Below are positions 1 through 6,283 of a stretch of 8,396 nucleotides of DNA, in pieces; position 1 is the first letter of the stretch, and every line of letters starts with the position of its first letter. This DNA comes from Treponema sp. (GTDB lineage: Bacteria > Spirochaetota > Spirochaetia > Treponematales > Breznakiellaceae), in the NCBI GenBank assembly GCA_031255615.1, contig JAIRSD010000069.1:1-8396 (forward strand), written 5' to 3'. Both the position numbers and the translations under genes were made by a program. The notes beneath the pieces were generated by a model. That model was not told the DNA's origin. It worked only from the letters and a program-made list of their open reading frames with translations, and did no database searches.

Positions 1-225
1 GAGGAGGCCCAGGCTGCGGACCTGATGCTGGTCCTGGGCACCAGCCTGACGGTGAACCCCGCCGCCTCCCTTCCCCGCTATACCCTGCGGACCGGCGGCA
101 AGGTGGTCATCGTCAACAACATGCCCACCCCTCTGGATCAGGCGGCATGGCTGCGTTTTGAGGACCTGGGGGAGGTCTTTGAGGGTTTGGCCGCGCTCCT
201 GGCGGAGGATCCCGCGGGCCGCTGA
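1..225 (+). CDS. Sirtuin (Sir2 family) NAD-dependent protein deacylase, C-terminal part
   Basis: This is the last 74 codons of a gene that enters from the left edge, open in frame from base 1 to the TGA at 223-225. Sirtuins remove acyl groups from lysine side chains using NAD+ and act in the cytoplasm. What is visible is the end of the Rossmann-type NAD-binding domain: an LVLGTSL stretch (fragment residues 10-16; the GTS binds NAD phosphate in the family), an N-P-A-A turn after it, then a KVVIVN strand (the Asn contacts the adenosine ribose in the family) followed by PTPLD, which is typical of bacterial class members. The zinc site and the catalytic histidine would lie upstream, outside the window. 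No gene follows closely, so it seems to end its transcription unit. The family call is firm; substrate preference (acetyl or other acyl) cannot be judged from this fragment. Confidence 0.9.
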   Translation, partial: EEAQAADLMLVLGTSLTVNPAASLPRYTLRTGGKVVIVNNMPTPLDQAAWLRFEDLGEVFEGLAALLAEDPAGR

Positions 226-306
226 GTCCCCGCCGCCTGGCCGGGGGGCTAAACGGCGCGGCCCCCGGCTGGTCCGCCGGAATTTGGACCGGCCCTGGCT
301 CCTTAC

Positions 307-330
307 GGGGCCGCCTTGCCGGCCTTTTTT
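307..330 (+). terminator. Probable rho-independent terminator after the sirtuin gene
   Basis: GGCCG (309-313) can pair with CGGCC (320-324) around a six-base loop. G-U pairs can lengthen the stem slightly, and six T residues (325-330) follow. It lies about 80 bases after the sirtuin stop codon. The stem is short but all G-C. An 8-bp inverted repeat nearer the gene (240-247 with 262-269) has no T run and is a less likely terminator. Confidence 0.55.
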
Positions 331-382
331 CTGACGGGGCCGCCTGTTCAGCCTGGATCCCGGTATATGCCGCACCCGCCAA

Positions 383-523
383 CGCGCAAGGGATAGGAGC
401 GGAACAAAAAACGGTCCAAAAACCCCTGGTTTTTGGACCTCCCCTGAATGTTTTATTCGGGGATTTATGGTTTTTTGTTGGAGCGGATAGCCCGGTCAGC
501 CCCCGGAGGGGGCTGATGCGCCC
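383..523 (+). repeat. Palindromic mosaic element, copy A
   Basis: This non-coding element begins with CGCGCAAGGGATAGGA (383-398) and ends with GATAGCCCGG (486-495), a 9-bp hairpin (496-504 with 508-516, loop GGA), then TGCGCCC (517-523). The same terminal motifs, in the same order and orientation, flank copy B at 7527-7647. The cores differ: here the core is an AT-rich branched fold (403-479), whereas copy B has a GC-rich core. The closing hairpins also differ in sequence while both remain perfect palindromes. Conserved ends with exchangeable cores suggest a repeat family, not a chance palindrome. I cannot name the family from memory. The motif matches are direct observation; the idea of a genome-wide family is inference. 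Confidence 0.7.
403..479. other. Branched inverted-repeat structure (two hairpins inside a closing stem)
   Basis: A closing stem AACAAAAAAC (403-412) pairs perfectly with GTTTTTTGTT (470-479). Inside it lie a perfect 12-bp hairpin (413-424 with 428-439, loop CCT) and a second hairpin (441-449 with 455-462: CCCC/GGGG and GAAT/ATTC with one bulged T, loop GTTTT). Together these make a three-way junction that could form in RNA or in extruded single-stranded DNA. It forms the core of the mosaic element. No T tract follows either inner hairpin, so it does not look like a plain terminator. Confidence 0.65.
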
Positions 524-624
524 AGATCGTATTCCTCCATACTTCGACTTTCGGGCGGGGGGCTCTGTTTAAGGGGCCCTGCGCGGTTGGGGCGGCGGTT
601 TTTGCCCTCTGTTTCGAATCGGCC

Positions 625-653
625 TTGACTCTTTTCCCTCCCCGTTTTATATT
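625..653 (+). promoter_or_regulatory. Sigma-70 type promoter for the small ribosomal-type gene
   Basis: A -35 box TTGACT (625-630) and a -10 box TATATT (648-653) are separated by exactly 17 bases, each close to the housekeeping consensus. Transcription would start near 660, leaving a leader of about 60 bases before the GTG at 723. The local sequence is more AT-rich than its surroundings, as expected for a promoter. Confidence 0.7.
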
Positions 654-722
654 CGTTTTACTTTCCTGCCGGCCCGGTGGAGATCCGGGGATTGGATCTA
701 CTTTTGATAAGGAGACGCTGAA

Positions 723-812
723 GTGCCCTGCGGAAGAAAACGTAAATTACGCAAAATTGCGACCCATAAGCGCAAGAAAAAACTTCGGAAGAATAGACAT
801 AAGAAGAAATAA
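723..812 (+). CDS. 29-residue basic protein of the mS38/bS22 (AURKAIP1/COX24 domain) family
   Basis: This very short gene reads GTG to TAA. The product begins MPCGRKRK, continues with an ATHKRKKKLRKNRH core and ends in a lysine run. More than half of its residues are Lys, Arg or His. From memory, this matches the short bacterial AURKAIP1/COX24-domain proteins, relatives of mitochondrial small-subunit protein mS38 and of mycobacterial bS22, which sit in ribosomal RNA near the decoding side of the 30S subunit. The predicted role is therefore a 30S ribosomal protein. The start is set by AAGGAG at 709-714, eight bases before the GTG. It has its own promoter (625-653) and a terminator over its stop codon, so it is a single-gene unit. 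The length is normal for the family. The GTG start differs from the ATG I would expect. Most gene finders would miss it because of its size. Confidence 0.85.
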   Translation: MPCGRKRKLRKIATHKRKKKLRKNRHKKK

Positions 813-831
813 CGCCCCTGGGGGCGTTTTT
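811..831 (+). terminator. Rho-independent terminator overlapping the small gene's stop codon
   Basis: AACGCCC (811-817) pairs with GGGCGTT (822-828) around a CTGG loop, and the T run 827-831 follows at once. The last two bases of the TAA stop form the foot of the stem, so the gene and its terminator are packed as tightly as possible. This isolates the small gene from dxs downstream. Confidence 0.8.
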
Positions 832-966
832 GGCGCCGGGTTTGGCGGGCGCCGCAAGCCGTTTTTGAAGATCGGGCTGTAGTTGGGACGCCGGGGGCGT
901 TTCTGACAAGGTCGAAGGCGGGGTTCTTCAAAGGCGGCTTCTTTTTTTGGGTTGGGGCTCTTTTGC

Positions 967-2871
967 ATGACAGAAGCGATGTCTATTCTTCCTCGAATTC
1001 GGGGGCCGGAAGACCTAAAGTTATTAACGGTTCCGGAGTTTTCCCGTCTGGCGTTGGAAATTCGCCGGCTTATAATCGATACGGTTAAAAAAAACGGGGG
1101 GCATTTGGCTTCCAACCTGGGGGTGGTGGAACTGACTATCGCCCTCCACGCGGTGTTTGAGTCCCCCCGGGATAAGATTGTTTGGGATGTGGGGCACCAG
1201 TGTTACGCCCATAAGCTCCTGACCGGCCGTTACGCGGCCTTTTCCTCCCTGCGCCGCCGGGGGGGGCTGGCGGGTTTCCCCAAGCGCGGCGAAAGTCCCC
1301 ACGACGCTTTTAATACCGGACACGCCTCTACTTCCATTTCCGCGGCCCTGGGGTTCCTGGCGGGGAATCGGATTCTGGGGGAGGGGGGCATGGCGGTGGC
1401 GGTGATTGGCGACGGGGCCTTGACCGGCGGCGCGGCCTACGAAGCCCTGTCCCACGCCGGACAGTTGGGGCTTCCCCTGGTGGTGGTTCTGAACGATAAC
1501 AAAATGTCCATCGGTCCCAATGTGGGGGGGCTTTCCAAATATTTAAGCCGTCTGTCGATGAAGGCCAAGTACCAGTTGTTCCGGCGGACCTTTGACGCTA
1601 TGGTGCAGCGGATTCCCCTGGTGGGGGAGCCCTTAAACGAGGGGATTCGGCGGCTGAAGCGGGCGGTGAAGGCGGTTTTTTATACCGATAATTTTTTTGT
1701 GGACCTGGGTTTTGAGTATGTGGGGCCCATTGGGGGCCACCATATTTCTTCCCTTATCCGGGTTTTTCAGGATCTGCGGAAGCTGGGGCGGCCGGTGGTG
1801 ATCCATGTGATAACCCGGAAAGGGAAGGGCCACGACGACGCGGAGGAGGATCCGGGGACCTACCACGGCGTTTCCGCCCCCGCCCTTCCGTCGTTGTCCG
1901 GGAACCGGGATTTTACCGAGGTCTTTGGCCGTTCCCTGCTGGCCGCCGCCGGGGGGGACTCCCGAATCGCCGCCGTTACCGCGGCTATGGAAAAGGGGAC
2001 CGGCCTTTCGGCCTTTAAGGGGGCCTTTCCGAACCGTTTTTTTGACGTGGGAATCGCTGAGGAACACGCCCTTGTGTTTGCCGCCGCCCTGGCGGCCCGG
2101 GGGCTTAAAAGCGTGGCCGCCATTTATTCAACTTTTATCCAGCGGGGGGTGGATCAGGTGATCCACGACGCGGCCTTGCAGAAGCTGCCGGTGATCCTGG
2201 CCCTGGACCGCGCCGGTTTTGTGGGGGAGGACGGGGAAACCCACCAGGGTCTTTTTGATATTTCCCTGTTCCGCCCCGTTCCCGGCATGCGGATTCTTTC
2301 CCCCGCCGGCGCGGAGGAGCTTGACCTGATGCTTGCCTGGGCCCTGGAGCGGGCCGCCGAACCGGGGGGGCCCATTGCCATCCGCTACCCCAAGGGGGCG
2401 GCCCCGGCGGGGAATCCCGCCTTTTCCCTGCCCCTGGTGGAAGGCCGGGGGGTCTGGGTTTCCGGTTCCGGGGAATCTCCGGGGGAAGTCCCGGCGGCGG
2501 CGCGGGTCTGTCTGGCCTTTACCGGCGGGCTTTACGGGGAGGTCCTTAAGGCGGCGGAGATTCTGGCGGGCCGGGGGATTCGGGCGGATTGCTACAACCT
2601 CCGTTTCCTTAAGCCGGTGGACGAGGATTACCTGGTTTCCATTATGGACCGCTACGGGTTGACGGTTTTTGTGGAGGAGGGAATCCGGGAGGGGGGCTTT
2701 GGGGAATATGCCCTGGCCCTGGCCCGGAGGCGGAACATCGGCGGCAGAGTCCTGGCCATGGCGGTGGAGGGGGATTTTGAGGGTCTGGGGACTCGGCAGG
2801 AACTGCTGGGGATGAGCAGCCTGGACGGGGAGGGGATTGCGGACTATGCTTTAGGGGCGGTTTTTTTATAG
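967..2871 (+). CDS. dxs: 1-deoxy-D-xylulose-5-phosphate synthase
   Basis: Dxs condenses pyruvate and glyceraldehyde 3-phosphate to deoxyxylulose phosphate with thiamine diphosphate (ThDP), the first step of the MEP isoprenoid route and a source for thiamine and pyridoxal synthesis. It is a cytoplasmic dimer. Numbering from 967 (634 residues, normal length): WDVGHQCYAHKLLTGR near 73-88, FNTGHASTSISAALG near 115-129, the ThDP/metal motif starting GDG at 148 and reaching NDN at 176-178, then the transketolase pyrimidine domain with DVGIAEEHA (conserved ThDP glutamate near 365) and DRAGFVGEDGETHQG near 414-428, and the C-terminal domain with RFLKPVDE. All catalytic landmarks are present. The start is uncertain: ATG 967 has GGGG about nine bases upstream, ATG 979 gives the most typical N-terminus, and TTG 952 is open but lacks a good ribosome site. 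It is preceded by a terminator, and I saw no clear promoter of its own. Confidence 0.95.
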   Translation: MTEAMSILPRIRGPEDLKLLTVPEFSRLALEIRRLIIDTVKKNGGHLASNLGVVELTIALHAVFESPRDKIVWDVGHQCYAHKLLTGRYAAFSSLRRRGGLAGFPKRGESPHDAFNTGHASTSISAALGFLAGNRILGEGGMAVAVIGDGALTGGAAYEALSHAGQLGLPLVVVLNDNKMSIGPNVGGLSKYLSRLSMKAKYQLFRRTFDAMVQRIPLVGEPLNEGIRRLKRAVKAVFYTDNFFVDLGFEYVGPIGGHHISSLIRVFQDLRKLGRPVVIHVITRKGKGHDDAEEDPGTYHGVSAPALPSLSGNRDFTEVFGRSLLAAAGGDSRIAAVTAAMEKGTGLSAFKGAFPNRFFDVGIAEEHALVFAAALAARGLKSVAAIYSTFIQRGVDQVIHDAALQKLPVILALDRAGFVGEDGETHQGLFDISLFRPVPGMRILSPAGAEELDLMLAWALERAAEPGGPIAIRYPKGAAPAGNPAFSLPLVEGRGVWVSGSGESPGEVPAAARVCLAFTGGLYGEVLKAAEILAGRGIRADCYNLRFLKPVDEDYLVSIMDRYGLTVFVEEGIREGGFGEYALALARRRNIGGRVLAMAVEGDFEGLGTRQELLGMSSLDGEGIADYALGAVFL

Positions 2872-2882
2872 TTTTTATAATC

Positions 2883-2936
2883 GGGGTTGTTCCGCCTGGG
2901 GTTGTTCCGCCGAATTTTTTGGAGGATCTGTTCCGC
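2883..2936 (+). repeat. Short tandem repeat with TGTTCCGC core between dxs and cdaA
   Basis: GGGGTTGTTCCGCC occurs at 2883-2896 and again at 2898-2911, a perfect 15-base period. A third partial copy of the core, TGTTCCGC, is at 2929-2936. The complementary word GGCGGAA follows at 2954-2960 and could pair with any of the three. The arrangement could be an operator array, a choice of alternative RNA hairpins, or only a local duplication. I see no convincing promoter here. Confidence 0.5.
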
Positions 2937-2955
2937 TTTAAGGGGGTGTTGTTGG

Positions 2956-2973
2956 CGGAAACTGGAGTTTCCG
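2956..2973 (+). other. Perfect 7-bp hairpin in the cdaA leader
   Basis: CGGAAAC (2956-2962) pairs with GTTTCCG (2967-2973) around a TGGA loop. No T run follows, so it is not an obvious terminator. Its left arm overlaps the GGCGGAA word that could instead pair with the upstream TTCCGCC repeats, so two mutually exclusive folds are possible. Confidence 0.4.
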
Positions 2974-3029
2974 GGCAACTCTGATGAAAAACCGGGCCTT
3001 TAATCGGATTTCCCCGCGCGGACGAGCAT

Positions 3030-3995
3030 GTGAACGAGAAGCCCCCGGCGCATAGGTTTTTTGAAGGAATGGAATTGGACTGGTTTCATCGTTTTGGTTA
3101 TATATACGACTTAATACGGCCGGTGCTGGACATTGGGATTCTGGCATTTCTGCTCTACAAGGTCTATGTGTTTCTGGTTAAGACCCAGGCCATGCAGTTG
3201 GTCAGGGGGGCCGGTTTTTTAACCCTGGTTTACGGCGTGGCCTACCTTTTCCGTCTTACCACCCTGCAATGGATACTCCAAACCCTGGGCCCCGGTTTTT
3301 TCGTGGTTATCGCCATCGTGTTTCAGCCTGAACTGCGGAAGATTATCATGCGGCTGGGCCAGGGGGATATATTCCGGCCCGATACCAAGCCCCGGATCGG
3401 CAAACTGGATGCGGTGATAACCGCCGCGGAAATTCTTTCCCAGGAACGGCGGGGGGCTCTGGTAGTTTTTTCCCGGAAAACCAACATAAGAAACATTATT
3501 GATACGGGGACCCGGATGAACGCCGAGATTTCCAGCCCTCTGATTGTGGCGGTCTTTGAATTTGACGGGCCCCTCCACGACGGGGCCATGGTTATTCAGA
3601 ACGGCCATATCGCCGCCGCGGGCTGTTTTCTGCCCCTTTCGGATCAGCAGGGAATCCGTAAAAGTTTTGGGACCCGGCACCGGGCCGCCCTGGGCATGTC
3701 CGAACAGTCCGACGCGGTGATCCTGGTGGTGTCCGAGGAAACGGGGGCCCTTTCCCTGGCCTTTGATTCGAAAATATACTACGACCTTTCCACCCTGGAG
3801 ATAACCCGCCGGTTGAAGGAACTGCTGGACCGGGGGGCCCGGCGGGAGTCCTTTGACGCCTCCCCCAAGGAACTGGGGGGTGGTTTTGGTTCCGCCGCCG
3901 AATCCAGTCTTGGTTTGGATCTTGGTCCGAACCTTGGTGCCGGGAGCGGGGAGCTTGCCCCCAAGGAGAACGCCGATGTTTTTGCCAAACCTTAA
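3030..3995 (+). CDS. cdaA: Membrane diadenylate cyclase (cyclic-di-AMP synthase, CdaA/DacA type)
   Basis: CdaA joins two ATP molecules into cyclic di-AMP, a messenger tied to potassium balance and envelope integrity. The 321-residue product has three hydrophobic segments near 31-50, 60-74 and 82-99, then the FQPELRK junction and the DAC (DisA_N) domain at about 105-260. Both signature motifs are intact: DGA at 184-186 within LHDGAMVIQNG, and GTRHRAALG at 214-222, followed by VSEETG. It differs from DisA, which lacks the N-terminal helices and has a DNA-binding tail. A Gly/Ser/Ala/Glu-rich tail of about 55 residues (266-321) has no visible domain and contains the ribosome site of the next gene. 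The start is GTG 3030. ATG 3069 is possible, but its GAAGGA touches the ATG, which is poor spacing. The last 20 bases overlap ybbR, so the two are translationally linked. Confidence 0.93.
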   Translation: MNEKPPAHRFFEGMELDWFHRFGYIYDLIRPVLDIGILAFLLYKVYVFLVKTQAMQLVRGAGFLTLVYGVAYLFRLTTLQWILQTLGPGFFVVIAIVFQPELRKIIMRLGQGDIFRPDTKPRIGKLDAVITAAEILSQERRGALVVFSRKTNIRNIIDTGTRMNAEISSPLIVAVFEFDGPLHDGAMVIQNGHIAAAGCFLPLSDQQGIRKSFGTRHRAALGMSEQSDAVILVVSEETGALSLAFDSKIYYDLSTLEITRRLKELLDRGARRESFDASPKELGGGFGSAAESSLGLDLGPNLGAGSGELAPKENADVFAKP

Positions 3996-4974
3996 GGGGC
4001 TCCTTAAAAAGCTGGCGGAAAACTGGGTCCCCAAGGTGCTTTCCATCGCCCTGGCGCTGGTGATTTTTATGTTCCATCGGCTGAATACCCTGGAGACCCG
4101 TTTTTTTTCCATCCCCCTTATCCTTGATATTCCCGCCCATCTGTGCCCCTCCAGTTCCTATGTCAGGATGGTGCGGGTAAGCCTCCGGGGGGACGCCAAC
4201 AATATTCAGCCCGTACAGGACGACGATATTGAAGCCTACCTTGATTTGCAGGGCTACGAATCCCCCGGCAGCTACCACGCCCCCATAAAACTCCGCAAGA
4301 AGGGAACCGCCCTGGGGGTGGAACCGCTGGAGCTGACCGTCGATCCGGTGGCTATAAACATTGACCTGGACTACAAGCAAAACAAGTATGTGCCCCTGAC
4401 GGCCAATATTGAAGGCAGCCCGGAACCGGGCTTCGATTTGGTGTCCCATACCCTTTCTCCTACCCAGGTGGTTCTGGAAGGCCCCAGCAGCCTTTTGGAC
4501 AATGTCTTTGAGCTTTACACCGACGTTATAGATTTGAACGGCAGGAACGCCGATTTTTCGGTTACCGTGGCTATTCTGAACAGGGATCCCCTGCTTACCA
4601 TCCGGGGGAACGGCATGACCGAGTTTAAGGGTTTTGTCCACGCCAGGGTCGATGTGCGGAATTTTGGAAACCTGCCGATTACCCTTTCCTTCCTGGGGCC
4701 GGGGCTCCTGGCCGAAGCGTACATAAGAACCGGCAGCGTCCGCCTTGAAGGAAGCCGGGGGAACCTGGACTCCTTTGTCCCGCCCCCGGGTTTTCTTTCC
4801 GTAGACTGTTCGGGCATTACCGGGCCGGGCCGTTACAGCCTGCCGATCAAGGCCAACCTGCCTTCCTCGCTTAACCTGGTCCGCATAGAACCGAAGGAGC
4901 TGGGGCTTACCATCGTTTTTGAGGAAGCTGCTGTACCTGAAGAAACCGATGTTCTTGAGGAAACCGAGGAATGA
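3976..4974 (+). CDS. ybbR: YbbR-domain membrane protein, CdaA partner/regulator
   Basis: The 332-residue product has a short cytoplasmic N-terminus, one membrane helix near 17-35 and an extracytoplasmic part made of beta-rich YbbR repeats. I can divide it into about three, near 42-132, 133-228 and 229-316, ending in an acidic Glu-rich tail. In Firmicutes the equivalent CdaR binds CdaA and modulates its activity, and the same role is inferred here from adjacency and architecture. The start ATG 3976 is fixed by AAGGAG at 3963-3968 with seven bases of spacing. The frame is open further upstream, to an ATG at 3853, but that part lies inside cdaA and encodes a proline-rich out-of-frame sequence. 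The stop TGA overlaps the acpS ATG (ATGA at 4971-4974). The repeats diverge, so the repeat count is my reading, not a profile result. Confidence 0.88.
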   Translation: MFLPNLKGLLKKLAENWVPKVLSIALALVIFMFHRLNTLETRFFSIPLILDIPAHLCPSSSYVRMVRVSLRGDANNIQPVQDDDIEAYLDLQGYESPGSYHAPIKLRKKGTALGVEPLELTVDPVAINIDLDYKQNKYVPLTANIEGSPEPGFDLVSHTLSPTQVVLEGPSSLLDNVFELYTDVIDLNGRNADFSVTVAILNRDPLLTIRGNGMTEFKGFVHARVDVRNFGNLPITLSFLGPGLLAEAYIRTGSVRLEGSRGNLDSFVPPPGFLSVDCSGITGPGRYSLPIKANLPSSLNLVRIEPKELGLTIVFEEAAVPEETDVLEETEE

Positions 4975-5348
4975 TAGTGGGTCTGGGGGTGGATGTGATC
5001 CATGTGAACCGCATGGAACGCTGGCGGGACATTCCGGGATTGCTGGAGCGCTACTTTCATCCCCAGGAGCTTTCAGCGGCCCTGGAAAAGGGGGCCGGGG
5101 CCAACCTTTCCCTGGCGGCCCGCTTCGCCGCCAAGGAAGCCTTTGGCAAAGCCCTGGGGACCGGGTTGGCGGGAATTGTGTTAAAGGACGTCATGGTGGT
5201 GAACCGGTTCAACGGGCGGCCGGAGATAAGGGTGTTTAACACCGCCCTGAAGGCCCTGGAAAGAAGCGGGGCCCAGAGGATACATATTTCCTTAACCCAT
5301 GAACGGGACAACGCCATCGCTGTGGTGATTCTTGAGGAGGATCGGTAA
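4971..5348 (+). CDS. acpS: Holo-[acyl-carrier-protein] synthase
   Basis: AcpS moves the 4'-phosphopantetheine arm from coenzyme A to a serine of apo-ACP, switching on fatty-acid synthesis. The 125-residue length is typical. The motifs are in the expected order: GLGVDVI at 4-10 with the metal-binding Asp8, RFAAKEAFGKALG at 51-63 with Glu56 as the second metal ligand, NGRPE at 81-85, and HISLTHERDNAIAVVI at 105-120. It would act in the cytoplasm as a trimer, as is known for the family. Its ATG overlaps the ybbR stop as ATGA and is preceded by GAGGA, so it is translated by coupling. Nothing in the protein looks unusual. Confidence 0.95.
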   Translation: MIVGLGVDVIHVNRMERWRDIPGLLERYFHPQELSAALEKGAGANLSLAARFAAKEAFGKALGTGLAGIVLKDVMVVNRFNGRPEIRVFNTALKALERSGAQRIHISLTHERDNAIAVVILEEDR

Positions 5349-5350
5349 GG

Positions 5351-6205
5351 ATGGTTGAGGAAAGGGAATTAAAAGTATCGTTCTTGTCCAGGAAAGAATA
5401 TGAGTGCCCCGTTTGCAGCGCCCGGTTTCACAAGGAGGAACTTCTTTCCGGGGGGGGGAGGCTTATCGCCGGCCCCATGACCGAGGAACTCCACCGGGTT
5501 TACGAACCCAGCGTCAAATATGGGGAGATCTTTCCCCTGATCTACCAGGCCACGGTCTGCCCCGAATGTTGGTTCGCCGCCATGGACCAGGATTTTGCGG
5601 AGCTTTCCGGCGGGGGGATCGCCAAGGCCCGGGAAGACGGGGAAAGCCGGATCAAGGATACCACGAGTCTCTTTGGGGCCCTGGATTTTTCCTCCCCCCG
5701 GCATCTGGAGGAGGGGGTGGCGTCCCAGTACCTGACCCTGCGCTGCTACGAATACTTTGACCGGACTGTCAGCCCCACCATCAAGCAGGGATTGGCTTCC
5801 CTGCGGGCGGCCTGGCTTTTTGACGATCTGGATAAAAAGAGGCCCCGCCAGCATTTCGATTGGCTCGCCCTCCTGTTCAGACGGAAGGCGGAATTTCTCT
5901 ACAATGAGGCAATCCGGCTGGAGCAGACCGGCAAGGAAACCCTTTCTGCGATGAAGGTCTTTGGCCCGGATACGGATAAGAACTATGCCTACGAAGGGGT
6001 GCTTTACCTTTGCGCCTACCTGCGTTACAAATTCGGTCCCACCGAACCGTCGCAGCGGCGGCAGGTCCTGGAAGAGGCCCGCAGGACTATTTCCAAAATC
6101 TTCGGCATGGGGAAATCTTCCAAGGAAAAACCGGGGCCCCTGCTGGACCATGCCCGGCAGGTCTACGATGCCATTAACAAGGAACTGAACGAAAGTGACA
6201 TCTGA
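5351..6205 (+). CDS. DUF2225 family protein with two CPxC pairs
   Basis: The 284-residue protein has no signal peptide or membrane segment. Its N-terminal part carries CPVC (Cys19/Cys22) and CPEC (Cys70/Cys73), a four-cysteine arrangement that suggests a zinc ribbon split by an insert. The conserved-looking YEPSVKYGEIFPLIYQATVCPECWFAA region matches what I remember of DUF2225 (PF09986). From about residue 105 onwards it is helical, with repeated Ala/Leu/Tyr patterns resembling TPR-like helix pairs, and ends Lys/Glu-rich. The function is unknown. Zinc binding and a scaffold role are inference. ATG 5351 is two bases after the acpS stop, with GAGGAGG at 5334-5340 as ribosome site, so it belongs to the cdaA operon. 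That makes a link to envelope or cyclic-di-AMP biology possible but unproven. Confidence 0.8.
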   Translation: MVEERELKVSFLSRKEYECPVCSARFHKEELLSGGGRLIAGPMTEELHRVYEPSVKYGEIFPLIYQATVCPECWFAAMDQDFAELSGGGIAKAREDGESRIKDTTSLFGALDFSSPRHLEEGVASQYLTLRCYEYFDRTVSPTIKQGLASLRAAWLFDDLDKKRPRQHFDWLALLFRRKAEFLYNEAIRLEQTGKETLSAMKVFGPDTDKNYAYEGVLYLCAYLRYKFGPTEPSQRRQVLEEARRTISKIFGMGKSSKEKPGPLLDHARQVYDAINKELNESDI

Positions 6206-6283
6206 CGAATACCGGTCCGGTTCCTCCGTTCCCGCGGGCCGGACGCCGGCGGCGTTTGTCTTTCCGGGGTCCGGGGGCTGAAG

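Noticed and set aside
625..882. An 85-codon + strand frame covering the small basic gene
   Set aside because: It is in a different frame, its start would lie on the -35 box, and it runs through the terminator. The 723-812 frame has the ribosome site and the family match.
952..966. TTG 952 as the dxs start
   Set aside because: There is no ribosome site before it, only a T run. The extra residues are not expected at a Dxs N-terminus.
6203..6283. Possible readthrough fusion of the DUF2225 gene and truA, which share a frame separated only by one TGA
   Set aside because: The 26 codons between them look like ordinary GC-rich spacer, both products have normal lengths, and no recoding signal is visible.
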